From positions 682,001-746,000 of the forward strand of contig OZ025255.1 in NCBI GenBank assembly GCA_964019135.1: a stretch of DNA of 64,000 nucleotides. The letters are read 5' to 3'. The stretch's first letter is position 1, and every line of letters begins with the position of its first letter. Shown here piece by piece: positions 14,412-25,400 of the stretch. A program made the translations under genes and the position numbers. The notes below the pieces were generated by a model. That model was given only the letters and a program-made list of their open reading frames with translations. It did not search any database and was not told the origin of the DNA. The DNA comes from Arenicola marina (taxonomy: Eukaryota > Annelida > Polychaeta > Arenicolidae).

Positions 14412-15720
14412 GGGGGCAGAGAGGGAGGCGGATCAGAGGGCATAAAGGGAAACGTGTCAGTGGACAGAGAGGGAGACGGGTCAGAGGGCAGAGAGGGAGA
14501 CGGGTCAGAGAGCAGAGAGGGAGGCGGGTCAGAGGGCAGGGAGAGGCGGGTCAGAGGGCATAATGGGAAACGGGTCAGAGGGCAGAGAGGGAGGCGGGTC
14601 AGAGGGCGGAGAGTGATACGGGCCAAATGGGGAGGGCAGAGAGGGAGGCGGGTCAAAGGGCAGAGAGGGAGGCGGGTCAGAGGGCAGCGAGGGAGGCGGG
14701 TCAGAATGAAGAGAGGGAGGCAGGTCAGAGGGCAGAGCGGGGTACGGGTCAGAGTGCAGAGAGGGATACGGGCCAAATGGGGAGGGCAGAGAGGAAGGCG
14801 GGTCAGAGGGCAGACAGGGAGGCGGGTCAGATAGCAGAGAGGGAGGCGGGTCAGAGGACAGAGAGGGAGGTGGGTCAGAGGGCAGAGGGAGGCGGGTCAG
14901 ATGGCAAAGAGGGAGGCGGGTCAGAGGGCAGGGAGGGAGTCCGGTCAGAGGGGAAAGATGGAGGCAGGTCAGAGGGAGGAGAGGGATGCGGGTCATAGGG
15001 CAGCGAGGGAGGCGGGTCAGAGGGCAGAGAGGGAGTCCGGTCAGAGGGGAAAGATGGAGGCAGGTCAGAGGGAGGAGAGGGATGCGGGTCAGAGGGCAGA
15101 GAAGGAGGCGGGTCAGAGGGCAGAGAGGGAGGCGGGTCAGAGTGCAGAGAGGGAGGCGGGTCAGAGGGCAGAGCGGGGTACGGGTCAGAGTGCAGAGAAA
15201 GATACGGGTCAAATGGGGAGGGCAGAGAGAGAGGCGGGTCAGAGGGCAAACAGGGAGACAGGTCAGAAGGCAGAGAGGGAGGCGGGTCAGAGGGCAGAGG
15301 GAGGCGGGTCAGAGAGCAGAGAGGGAGGCGGGTCAAAGGCAAACAGGGAGACAGGTCAGAGGGCAGAGAGGGAGGCGGGTCAGAGGGCAAAGGGAGGCGG
15401 GTCAGAGGGCTGAAAAGGAGTCCGGTCAGAGGGTAGCGAGGGAGGCGGGTCAGAGGGAAGAGAGGGAGGCGGGTCAGGGGGAAGAGAGGGAGGCGGGTCA
15501 GAGGGCAGAGAGGGAGGCGGGTCAGAGGGCAGCGAGGGGGGCGGGTCAGAGGGCAGCGAGGGGGGCGGGTCAGAGGGCAGCGAGGGAGGCGGGTCAGAGG
15601 GCAGAGAGGGAGGCGGGTCAGAGGGCGGAGAGGGATTCGGGCCAAATGGGAAGGGCAGGGAGGGAGACGGGTCAGAAGACAGAGTGAGGCGGGTCAGAGG
15701 GCAGCGAGGGAGGCGGGTGA
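14412..15720. repeat. 24-bp minisatellite, proximal part of array B
   Basis: Units of about 24 bp (core GAGAGGGAGGCGGGTCAGAG) start immediately at the exon 5 acceptor. The plus strand is very purine-rich, so the pre-mRNA sense strand is C/U-rich. Occasional units carry ATACGGG, GTCCGGTC or AAGATGG variants. Long overlapping open frames on both strands exist because 24 is a multiple of three and the unit lacks stops in several frames; they have no other coding features. Confidence 0.95.
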
Positions 15721-18700
15721 GAGGGCAGAGAGGGACACGGGCTAAATGGGAGGGGCAGAGAGGAAGACGGGTCAGAGGGCAGAGAGTGACACGGGCTAAA
15801 CGGGAAGGGCAGACAGGGGGGCGGGTCAGAGGGCAGAGAGGGACACGGGCTAAATGGGAAGGGCAGAGAGGGAGACGGGTCAGAGGGCAGAGAGGGACAC
15901 GGGCTAAATGGGAAGGGCAGACAGGGGGGCGGGTCAGAGGGCAGAGAGGGACACGGGCTAAATGGAAAGGGCAGACAGGGGGGCGGGTCAGAGGGCAGAG
16001 AGGGACACGGGCTAAATGGGAAGGGCAGACAGGGAGGCGGGTCACAGGGCAGAGAGGGACACGGGCTAAATAGGAAGGGCAGAGAGGGAGACGGGTCAGA
16101 GGGCAGAGAGGGACACGGGCTAAATGAGAAGGGCAGACAGGGGGGCGGGTCAGAGGGCAGAGAGGGACACGGGCTAAATGGGAGGGGCAGAGAGGGAGGC
16201 GGGTCAGAGGGCAGAGAGGGACACGGGCTAAATGGAAAGGGCAGAGAGGGGGGCGGGTCAGAGGGCAGAGAGGGACACGGGCTAAATGGGAAGGGCAGAG
16301 AGGGAGACGGGTCAGAGGGCAGAGAGGGACACGGGCTAAATGGGAAGGGCAGACAGGGGGGCGGGTCAGAGGGCAGAGAGGGACACGGGCTAAATGGGAA
16401 GGGCAGACAGGGGGGCGGGTCAGAGGGCAAAGAGGGACACGGGCTAAATGGGAAGGGCAGACAGGGGGGCGGGTCAGAGGGCAGAGAGGGACACGGGCTA
16501 AATGGAAAGGGCAGAGAGGGGGGCGGGTCAGAGGGCAGAGAGGGACACGGGCTAAATGGGAAGGGCAGAGAGGGAGGCGGGTCAGAGGGCAGAGAGGGAC
16601 ACGGGCTAAATGGAAAGGGCAGAGAGGGGGGCGGGTCAGAGGGCAGAGAGGGACACGGGCTAAATGGGAAGGGCAGAGAGGGAGACGGGTCAGAGGGCAG
16701 AGAGGGACACGGGCTAAATGGGAAGGGCAGACAGGGGGGCGGGTCAGAGGGCAAAGAGGGACACGGGTCAGAGGGCAGAGAGGGACACGGGCTAAATGAG
16801 AAGGGCAGACAGGGGGGCGGGTCAGAGGGCAAAGAGGGACACGGGCTAAATGGGAAGGGCAGACAGGGGGGCGGGTCAGAGGGCAGAGAGGGACACGGGC
16901 TAAATGGAAAGGGCAGAGAGGGGGGCGGGTCAGAGGGCAGAGAGGGACACGGGCTAAATGGGAAGGGCAGAGAGGGAGACGGGTCAGAGGGCAGAGAGGG
17001 ACACGGGCTAAATGGGAAGGGCAGACAGGGGGGCGGGTCAGAGGGCAGAGAGGGACACGGGCTAAATGGGAAGGGCAGAGAGGGAGACGGGTCAGAGGGC
17101 AGAGAGGGACACGGGCTAAATGGAAAGGGCAGACAGGGGGGCGGGTCAGAGGGCAGAGAGGGACACGGGCTAAATGGGAAGGGCAGAGAGGGAGGCGGGT
17201 CAGAGGGCAGAGACGGACACGGGCTAAATGGTATGGCAGACAGGGGGGCGGGTCAGAGGGCAGAGAGGGACACGGGCTAAATGGGAAGGGCAGACAGGGG
17301 GGCGGGTCAGAGGGCAAGGAGGGACACGGGCTAAATGGGAAGGGCAGACAGGGGGGCGGGTCAGAGGGCAGAGAGGGACACGGGCCAAATGGGGAAGGCA
17401 GAGACGGAGGCGGGTCAGAGGGCAGCGAGGGAGGCGGGTCAGAATGAAGAGAGGGAGGCAGGTCAGAGGGCATCGCGGGGTACGGGTCAGAGTGCAGAGA
17501 GGGATACGGGCCAAATGGGGAGGGCAGAGAGGAAGGCGGGTCAGAGGGCAGACAGGGGGGCGGGTCAGAGGTCAGAGAGGGACACGGGCTAAATGGGAAG
17601 GGCAGAGAGGGAGGCGGGTCAGAGGGCAGAGAGGGACACGGGCTAAATGGGAAGGGCAGAGAGGGAGGCGGGTCAGAGGGCAGGGAAGGACACGGGCTAA
17701 ATGGGAAGGGCAGACAGGAGGGCGGGTCAGAGGGCAGAGAGGGACACGGGCTAAATGGGAAGGGCAGAGAGGGAGGCGGGTCAGAGGGCAGAAAGGGACA
17801 CGGGCTAAATGGGAAGGGCAGACAGGGGGGCGGGTCAGAGGGCAAAGAGGGACACGGGCTAAATGGGAAGGGCAGACAGGGGGGCGGGTCAGAGGGCAGA
17901 GAGGGACACGGGCCAAATGGGGAGGGCAGAGGGGGAGGCGGGTCAGAGGGCAGCGAGGGAGGCGGGTCAGAATGAAGAGAGGGAGGCAGGTCAGAGGGCA
18001 TCGCGGGGTACGGGTCAGAGTGCAGAGAGGGATACGGGCCAAATGGGGAGGGCAGAGAGGAAGGCGGGTCAGAGGGCAGACAGGGGGGCGGGTCAGAGGG
18101 CAGAGAGGGACACGGGCTAAATGGGAAGGGCAGAGAGGGAGGCGGGTCAGAGGGCAGAGAGGGACACGGGCTAAATGGGAAGGGCAGAGAGGGAGGCGGG
18201 TCAGAGGGCAGAGAGGGACACGGGCTAAATGGGAAGGGCAGACAGTGGGGCGGGTCAGAGGGCAGAGAGGGACACGGGCTAAATGGGAAGGGCAGAGAGG
18301 GAGGCGGGTCAGAGGGCAGAGAGGGACACGGGCTAAATGGGAAGGGCAGAGAGGGAGGCGGGTCAGAGGGCAGAGAGGGACACGGGCTAAATGGGAAGGG
18401 CAGAGAGGGAGGCGGGTCAGAGGGCAGAGAGGGACACGGGCTAAATGGGAAGGGCAGAGAGGGAGGCGGGTCAGAGGGCAGAGAGGGACACGGGCTAAAT
18501 GGGAAGGGCAGAGAGGGAGGCGGGTCAGAGGGCAGAGAGGGACACGGGCTAAATGGGAAGGGCAGAGAGGGAGGCGGGTCAGAGGGCAGAGAGGGACACG
18601 GGCTAAATGGGAAGGGCAGAGAGGGAGACGGGTCAGAGGGCAGAGAGGGACACGGGCTAAATGGGAAGGGCAGACAGGGGGGCGGGTCAGAGGGCAGAGA

Positions 18701-18757
18701 GGGACACGGGCTAAATGGGAAGGGCAGAGAGGGAGGCGGGTCAGAGGGCAGAGAGGG
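15721..18757. repeat. 54-bp composite minisatellite, distal part of array B
   Basis: Here the 24-bp unit alternates with a 30-bp unit carrying GGACACGGGCTAAATGGGAA, giving a 54-bp composite repeated about 55 times. A block with AGAATGAAGAG, GCGGGGTACGGG and ATACGGGCC variants, also present near 14690-14820, recurs near 17420-17560 and 17950-18090; the last two are 528 bp apart. The 1129-codon minus frame and 533-codon plus frame over this region are the repeat read through. Together with the 24-bp part it fills about 98% of intron 4. Confidence 0.96.
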
Positions 18758-18875
18758 AGACGAGATCACAGCCTCTGCTGGTTATATGCGCTACTCAGCT
18801 GTATAGGGCGTTATAGTGGTATCGAATAACGAGCTCCCCGGGCTGGAGCGGTAGGTGTATGCCGTGTGCGCTCAC

Positions 18876-18940
18876 CTCAAGCAACACCTCGGCCGTCGTG
18901 ACTTGTCCATTGCGACAGGCGTAGTGGAGGGCCGTCCTGC
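18876..18940 (-). CDS. UACA/RAI14-like gene, coding exon 4 (ankyrin repeat 2 helices)
   Basis: This 65-nt exon lies between acceptor TATATTGCAG and donor GTGAGC. The first two bases complete a glycine codon begun by the single G at the end of exon 3, giving GRTALHYACRNGQ followed by VTTAEVLLE. TALHYAC and the EVLLE second helix are textbook ankyrin features. The exon ends in phase 0 and its EVLLE joins the AGSAPE turn of exon 5 across a 4466-nt intron filled by array B. The splice signals, phase and protein fit all agree, so the call is firm despite the small size. Confidence 0.92.
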
Positions 18941-19213
18941 CTGCAATATAACCACACCCGTCCAGCCTTATCAACACACGGTGCAATCACTGTTAACACA
19001 TCTACGGAACACATCTACGGAACGTCTTTACGTTTACACGCGCTGAAGTTTACCCACGATAGTTACCACATAGTATTATTTTTATTATTCACTCAAGAAT
19101 ACAAATATGTAGATATATTTATGTCCTATTTATACCTATTTAGTTCTCAAAATGAATATCTGCCGGCAGGCTGAAGCCCTGAGGCCCACGACATGTGGTG
19201 GTGGGGGACTTAC
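18941..19213 (-). other. Intron 3 (273 nt, repeat-free)
   Basis: The intron has a GTAAGT donor at its 5' end in sense (19208-19213) and TATATTGCAG at its 3' end. It is AT-rich with no minisatellite apart from a doubled ACACATCTACGGA motif near 19000-19020. It is a normal short intron of phase 1. Confidence 0.85.
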
Positions 19214-19302
19214 CCTGGCCATCGAGAGCGTTGACTCGCACCACGTGTTCTAACAGGGCCCGCACCACCTCGGTCTTACCGGCGCCTGCAGCCTTGTGAA
19301 AA
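19214..19302 (-). CDS. UACA/RAI14-like gene, coding exon 3 (ankyrin repeat 1)
   Basis: This 89-nt exon has acceptor CACTTCAG and donor GTAAGT (consensus). Its first base completes an AG+T serine codon from exon 2, giving HTS-FHKAAGAGKTEVVRALLE, then HVVRVNALDGQ and a final G for the next codon. The FHKAAG...LLEH pattern is an ankyrin repeat, and FH rather than LH at this place also occurs in the first repeat of UACA and RAI14 (recalled, not searched). A closer AG pair exists further in (GCTGCAG), but only the chosen acceptor preserves the repeat and the phase-2 junction. Confidence 0.9.
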
Positions 19303-19378
19303 CTGAAGTGAAGGAAGGCTTACATGGCAGAGGCTTTAAATATAGACCCGGTCTTAAACATATGAGCCGTTCGACTCA
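19303..19378. other. Intron 2, sequence next to the exon 3 acceptor
   Basis: About 75 bp of apparently unique DNA separate the exon 3 acceptor from array C. It includes the pyrimidine tract of the acceptor on the minus strand. Confidence 0.6.
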
Positions 19379-21475
19379 TTCCCCCGTCCAGGCATGCCTT
19401 AACTCTGCCCCAGGCCCGTCCAAACTCTGCCCAGGCCTGCCTTAATTTCTGTCCAGGCCCATCCTAACTCTGTTCAGGCCCATCTTAACTCTGTCCAGGT
19501 CCATCTTAACTCTGTCCGGGCCCGTCTTAACTCAGCCCAGGCCCATCTTAACTCTGTCTAAGGCCATCTTAATTCTGTCCTGACCCATCTTAACTCTGTC
19601 CAGACCCATCCAAACTGTGCTCAAAGCCATCTTACCTCTGCCCAGGCCCATCTTAACTATACCCAAAGCCATCTTAACTACGTGCATGCCTGCCTTAGCT
19701 CTGTCCAGACCCATCTCAACTCTGTCCAGGCCCATCCTAACTCTGTCTAGGCCCATCTTAACTCTGTCCAGGCCCATCTTAACTCTGTACAGACCCATCA
19801 TAACTATGCTCAAATCCATCTGAACTCTGTCCAGACCCATCTTAAATATGCTCAAAGCCATCGTAACTCTATCCAGCCCATCTTAACTCAGTCCAAAGAC
19901 ATCTTAACTCAGTCCAAAGACATCTTAACTCAGTCCAAAGACATCTAAACTCGGTCCAAAGCCATCTTAGCTCCGTCCAGGCCTGTCTTAAGTCTGTCCA
20001 GACCTGCCTTAGCTCTGCCCCAGGCCCATTTAACTCTGCCCCAGGCCCTAACTCTATCTAGGCTTGTCTTAACTCTGTCCAGACCTATCTTAACTATGTA
20101 GATGCCCACCATAACTCCGTCCAGACCTATCTTAACTCTGTCCAAAGCCATCTTAGCTCCATCCAGGCCTGTCTTAACTCCGTTCAGGCCCATCTTAACT
20201 CTGCCCAGGCCCGTATTAACTACGTCCAAAACCATTTTAACTCTGTCCAAAGCCATCTTAACTCTGTCCAAAGCCATCTTATCTCCGTCCAGGCCTGTCT
20301 TAACTCTGCCCAGGCCCATCTTAACTCTGTACAGGCCCGTCTTAACTATGTCCAAAGCCATCTTAACTATGCCCAAAGCCACCTTAACTCTGTACAGACC
20401 CATTATAACTATGCTCAAATCCATCTGAACTCTGTACATACCCATTATAACTATGCTCAAATCCACCTGAACTCTGTACAGACCCATTATAACTATGCTC
20501 AAATCCATCTAAATTCTGTCCAAGCCCATCTTAACTCCGTCTAGGTCCATCTTAACTCTGTCCAAGCCCATCTTAACTCTGTACCAACCCATCATAGCTA
20601 TGTTCAAATCCATCTTAACTCTGTCCAGACCTATCTTAACTATGCTCAAAGCCATCGTAACTCTGTCCAGGCCCATCTTAACTCAGCTCAAAGACATCTT
20701 AACTCGGTTCAAAGCCATTTTAGCTCCGTCCAGGCCTGCCTTAATTCTGCCTCAGGCCCATTTTAACTCTGCCCCAGGCCCATTCTATCTCTGTCCAGGC
20801 CCATTTTAACTATGTCCATGCCCGTCTTAACTCTGTCCAGGGCTATCTTATCTCTGCCAAAAGCCATCTTAACTCTGTCCAAACCATCTTAGCTCCGTCC
20901 AGGCCTGTCTTTACTATGTCCAGGCCCGTATTAACTGTCCAGGCCCACCTTAACTCTGTCCGGGCCCGTCTTAACTCAGCCCAGGCCCATCTTAACTATG
21001 TCGAAAGCCATCTTAACTCTGTCCAGACCCATCTTAACTCTGCCCAAAGCCATCTTAACTACGTCCAGGCCTCCCTTAACTCTGTCCACGCCCATTTTAA
21101 GTCTGTTCATGCCCGTCTTAACTCCGACCATGTCCGTCTTAACTCAGTCCAGGCCCGTCTTAACTCCGTCCAGGCCCGTCTTAACTCAGTCCAGGCCCGT
21201 CTTAACTCAGTCCAGGCCAGTCTTAACTCCGTCCAGGCCCGTCTTAACTCCGTCCAGGCCAGTCTTAACTCAGTCCAGGCCCGTCTTAACTCTGTCCAGG
21301 CCCGTCTTAACGCCGTCCAGGCCCGTCTTAACTCCGTCCAGACCCGTCTTAACTCCGTCCAGGCCCGTCTTAACTCAGTCCAGGCCAGTCTTAACTCCGT
21401 CCAGGCCCGTCTTAACTCCGTCCAGGCTCGTCTTAACTCCGTCCAGGCTCGTCTTAACTCCGTCCATAAGGGCTC
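19379..21475. repeat. 21-bp minisatellite array C (about 100 copies) in intron 2
   Basis: The unit is about 21 bp, core CGTCTTAACTCCGTCCAGGC. The left two-thirds are divergent (CAAAGCCATC, AACTATG and GACCCATC variants), while 21130-21470 is nearly homogeneous. Open frames up to 242 codons arise because 21 is a multiple of three and should not be read as a protein. Confidence 0.95.
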
Positions 21476-21564
21476 ATTTAATACTTACTCCGCTATGTTT
21501 GTTTTCTTCCCCATGTTCTACGCATGTGTGTTAATTACATCCGGCGACACACTGGATTATTCCG

Positions 21565-21645
21565 TATGCACTGGTCACTGGTCACCATTCACTGGTCACT
21601 GGTCACCATTCACTGGTCACTGGTCACTAGTCCCCGGTCACTGAT
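21565..21645. repeat. Short 21-bp tandem repeat (about 3.5 copies)
   Basis: The motif CACTGGTCACTGGTCACCAT is repeated, decaying into CACTAGTCCCCGGTCACTGA. It is a small array unrelated to array C. Confidence 0.85.
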
Positions 21646-22440
21646 CCTCGAGCTGGGACTTAAGAAATGGGTCTCAATGTGTGATGGTCGCTTTGGCTTT
21701 AACTCATCCTGCGAGAACTGTCCTGTTTCTCGTGGAAGCGGTTGCCTCTCTGGCAATCCCTGGTGAGTCTGCAGGACGCTGTGCGCGGGGCTCACCCGTG
21801 TGTCGGCCACACCACGTGACATGGCCTGGCCTCTAGAGGGCGTACACCCTGCCCCTTCCCCCGGGATGTCACCAGGGCAACCCGCCCCGTATCGCGGGTA
21901 ACGGCTGTAAAGGCATACCGCCCTGTAGCTCACCTGTGGCGTCAACACACTTCCCCAATCCTGACTCGGACATGACCACGACCCCCCCCCCTCCTTCCCA
22001 CAGACTCGGACACCACCCCGACCCCCCTCCTCCCCACAGACTCGGACATCACTCCGACCCCCTCCTCCCCACATATTACAGCCCTTTGTTTGTGCCGCGC
22101 CCACAGCCCCGTGATCTGTCCGTCACCGCCGCCCCGTGACGGGGCAGATTGCCGCTCCACCCATGGCCGGGAAGATGTCCACAAGCAACACACACAAACC
22201 AGCCAGTTATGGGTCGTTATCACCTTGATGTTTACACTGGAGTTACACGCCATGTCCAGAACTCACAGTCCGGCAGGGGAGGGGAGGGGGGGGGGGAGAG
22301 GGACCAGGGGGACCAGAGTGTCATACAATAGCCGACAGGGGGGGGGGGGCTTATCACTCGCCAAAAGACAGGTTGCGCCTGAAAGATGCCGTAACACATC
22401 AGGCCGATAAGGAGACATTTTATCACCATGCCAACATCAC
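21646..22440. other. Apparently unique intronic DNA with C-rich and G-rich tracts
   Basis: There are about 800 bp without a recognisable exon. It contains a degenerate C-rich duplication around CACAGACTCGGACA (21960-22070, three copies) and poly-G runs at about 22263-22350 (two runs of roughly 12 G). Several short ORFs on both strands look like chance frames; none resembles a known domain. Confidence 0.6.
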
Positions 22441-25400
22441 CCGTCCTAGGACACCTGGCAGCGCCCTGTCAGGGAGGCCCCCACACCGGTCATAGGACAC
22501 CTGGCGGCGCCCTGTCAGGGAGGCCCCCACACCGGTCATAGGACACCTGGCGGCGCCCTGTCAGGGAGGCCCCCACACCGGTCATAGGACACCTGGCGGC
22601 GCCCTGTCAGGGAGGCCCCCACACCGGTCATAGGACACCTGGCGGCGCCCTGTCAGGGAGGCCCCCACACCGGTCATAGGACACCTGGCGGCGCCCTGTC
22701 AGGGAGGCCCTCACACCGGTCATAGGACACCTGGCGGCGCCCTGTCAGGGAGGCCCCCACACCGGTCATAGGACACCTGGCGGCGCCCTGTCAGGGAGGC
22801 CCCACACCGGTCATAGGACACCTGGCGGCGCCCTGTCAGGGAGGCCCCCACACCGGTCATAGGACACCTGGCGGCGCCCTGTCAGGGAGGCCCCCACACC
22901 GGTCATAGGACACTTGGCGGCGCCCTGTCAGGGAGGCCCTCACACCGGCCATAGGACACCTGGCGGCGCCCTGTCAGGGAGGCCCTCACACCGCTCATAG
23001 GACACCTGGCAGAGCCTTGTCAGGGAGGCCCCCACACCGGTCATAGGACACTTGGCGGCGCCCTGTCAGGGAGGCCCCCACACCGCTCATATGACACCTG
23101 GCAGCGCCCTGTCAGGGAGGCCCCCACACCGGTCATAGGACACCTGGCAGAGCCTTGTCAGGGAGGCCCCTACACCGGTCATAGGACACCTGGCAGCGCC
23201 CTGTCAGGAAGGCCCCCACACCGGTCATAGGACACCTGGCAGAGTCTTGTCAGGAAGGCCCCCACACCGGTCATAGGACACCTGGCAGAGCCTTGTCAGG
23301 GAGGCCCCCACACCGGTCATAGGACACTTGGCGGCGCCCTGTCAGGGATGCCCCCACACCGGTCATAGGACACCTGGCAGAGCCTTGTCAGGGAGGCCCC
23401 CACACCGGTCATAGGACACCTGGCAGAGCCCTGTCAGGGAGGCCCCCACACCGGTCATAGGACACCTGGCGGCGCCCTGTCAGGGAGGCCCCCACACCGG
23501 TCATAGGACACCAGGCGGCTCCCTGTCAGGGAGGCCCCCACACCGGTCATAGGACACCTGGCAGAGCCTTGTCAGGGAGGCCCCCACACCGCTCATAGGA
23601 CACCTGGCAGCGCAATGTCAGGGAGGCCCCCACACCGCTCATAGGACACCTGGCAGCGCAATGTCAGGGAGGCCCCCACACCGGTCATAGGACACTTGGC
23701 GGCGCCCTGTCAGGGAGGCCCCCACACCGCTCATAGGACACCTGGCAGCGCCCTGTCAGGGAGGCCCCTGCACCGGTCATAGGACACTTGGCGGCGCCCT
23801 GTCAGGGAGGCCCTCACACCGGCCATAGGACACCTGGCGGCGCCCTGTCGGGGAGGCCCTCACACCGGTCATAGGACACCTGGCGGCGCCCTGTCAGGGA
23901 GGCCCCCACACCGCTCATAGGACACCTGGCAGCGCAATGTCAGGGAGGCTCCCACACCGCTCATAGGACACCTGGCAGCGCAATGTCAGGGAGGCCCCCG
24001 CACCGGTCATAGGACACTTGGCGGCGCCCTGTCAGGGAGGCCCCCACACCGGTCATAGGACACCTGGCGGCGCCCTGTCAGGGAGGCCCCCACACCGGTC
24101 ATAGGACACCTGGCGGCGCCCTGTCAGGGAGGCCCCCACACCGGTCATAGGACACCTGGCGGCGCCCTGTCAGGGAGGCCCCCACACCGGTCATAGGACA
24201 CCTGGCGGCGCCCTGTCAGGGAGGCCCCCACACCGCTCATAGGACACCTGGCAGCGCAATGTCAGGGAGGCCCCCACACCGGTCATAGGACAATTGGCGG
24301 CGCCCTGTCAGGGAGGCCCCCACACCGGTCATAGGACACCTGGCGGCGCCCTGTCAGGGAGGCCCCCACACCGGTCATAGGACACCTGGCGGCGCCCTGT
24401 CAGGGAGGCCCCCACACCGCTCATAGGACACCTGGCAGCGCAATGTCAGGGAGGCCCCCACACCGGTCATAGGACACTTGGCGGCGCCCTGTCAGGGAGG
24501 CCCCCACACCGGTCATAGGACACCTGGCGGCGCCCTGTCAGGGAGGCCCCCACACCGGTCATAGGACACCTGGCGGCGCCCTGTCAGGAAGGCCCCCACA
24601 CCAGTCATAGGACACCTGGCGGCGCCCTGTCAGGGAGGCCCCCAACCCGGTCATAGGACACCTGGCAGAGCCCTGTCAGGGAGGCCCCCACACCGGTCAT
24701 AGGACACCTGGCAGAGCCCTGTCAGGGAGGCCCCCACACCGGTCATAGGACACCTGGCGGCGCCTTGTCAGGGAGGCCCCCACACCGGTCATAGGACATC
24801 TGGCGGCGCCTTGTCAGGGAGGCCCCCACACCGGTCATAGGACACCTGGCGGCGCCCTGTCAGGGAGGCCCTCACACCGGTCATAGGACACCTAGCGGCG
24901 CCCTGTCAGGGAGGCCCCCACACCGGCCATAGGACACCTGGCGGCGCCCTGTCAGGGAGGCCCCCACACCGGTCATAGGACATCTGGCGGCGCATCGTCA
25001 GGGAGGCCCCCACACCGGCCATAGGACACCTGGCGGCGCCCTGTCAGGGAGGCCCCCACACCGGTCATAGGACACTTGGCGGCGCCCTGTCAGGGATGCC
25101 CCCACACCGGCCATAGGACACCTGGCGGCGCCCTGTCAGGGAGGCCCTCACACCGGCCATAGGGCACCTGGCCGCGCCCTGTCAGGGAGGCCCTCACACC
25201 GGTCATAGGACACCTAGCGGCGCCCTGTCAGGGAAGCACTCACACTGGCCATAGGACACCTGGCGGCGCCCTGTCAGGGAGGCCCCCACGCCCGTCATAA
25301 GACACCTGGCGGCGCCCTGTCAGGGAGGCCCTCACACCGGTCATAGGACACCTGGCGGCGCCCTGTCAGGGAGGCCCCGACACCGGTCATAGGACACCTG

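Noticed and set aside
14251..14563. Plus-strand short ORFs over exon 5
   Set aside because: They are shadows of the minus-strand ankyrin exon.
15380..18769. 1129-codon minus-strand open frame (Pro/Ser-rich) and 533-codon plus-strand frame
   Set aside because: Both strands are open over the same 24/54-bp array; the unit lengths are multiples of three and lack stops. The region lies in intron 4 between two phase-matched exons.
20916..21644. 242-codon plus-strand frame (VQARLNS repeats), superficially like a coiled coil
   Set aside because: It is the 21-bp array C; the heptad-like look comes from the 7-residue period.
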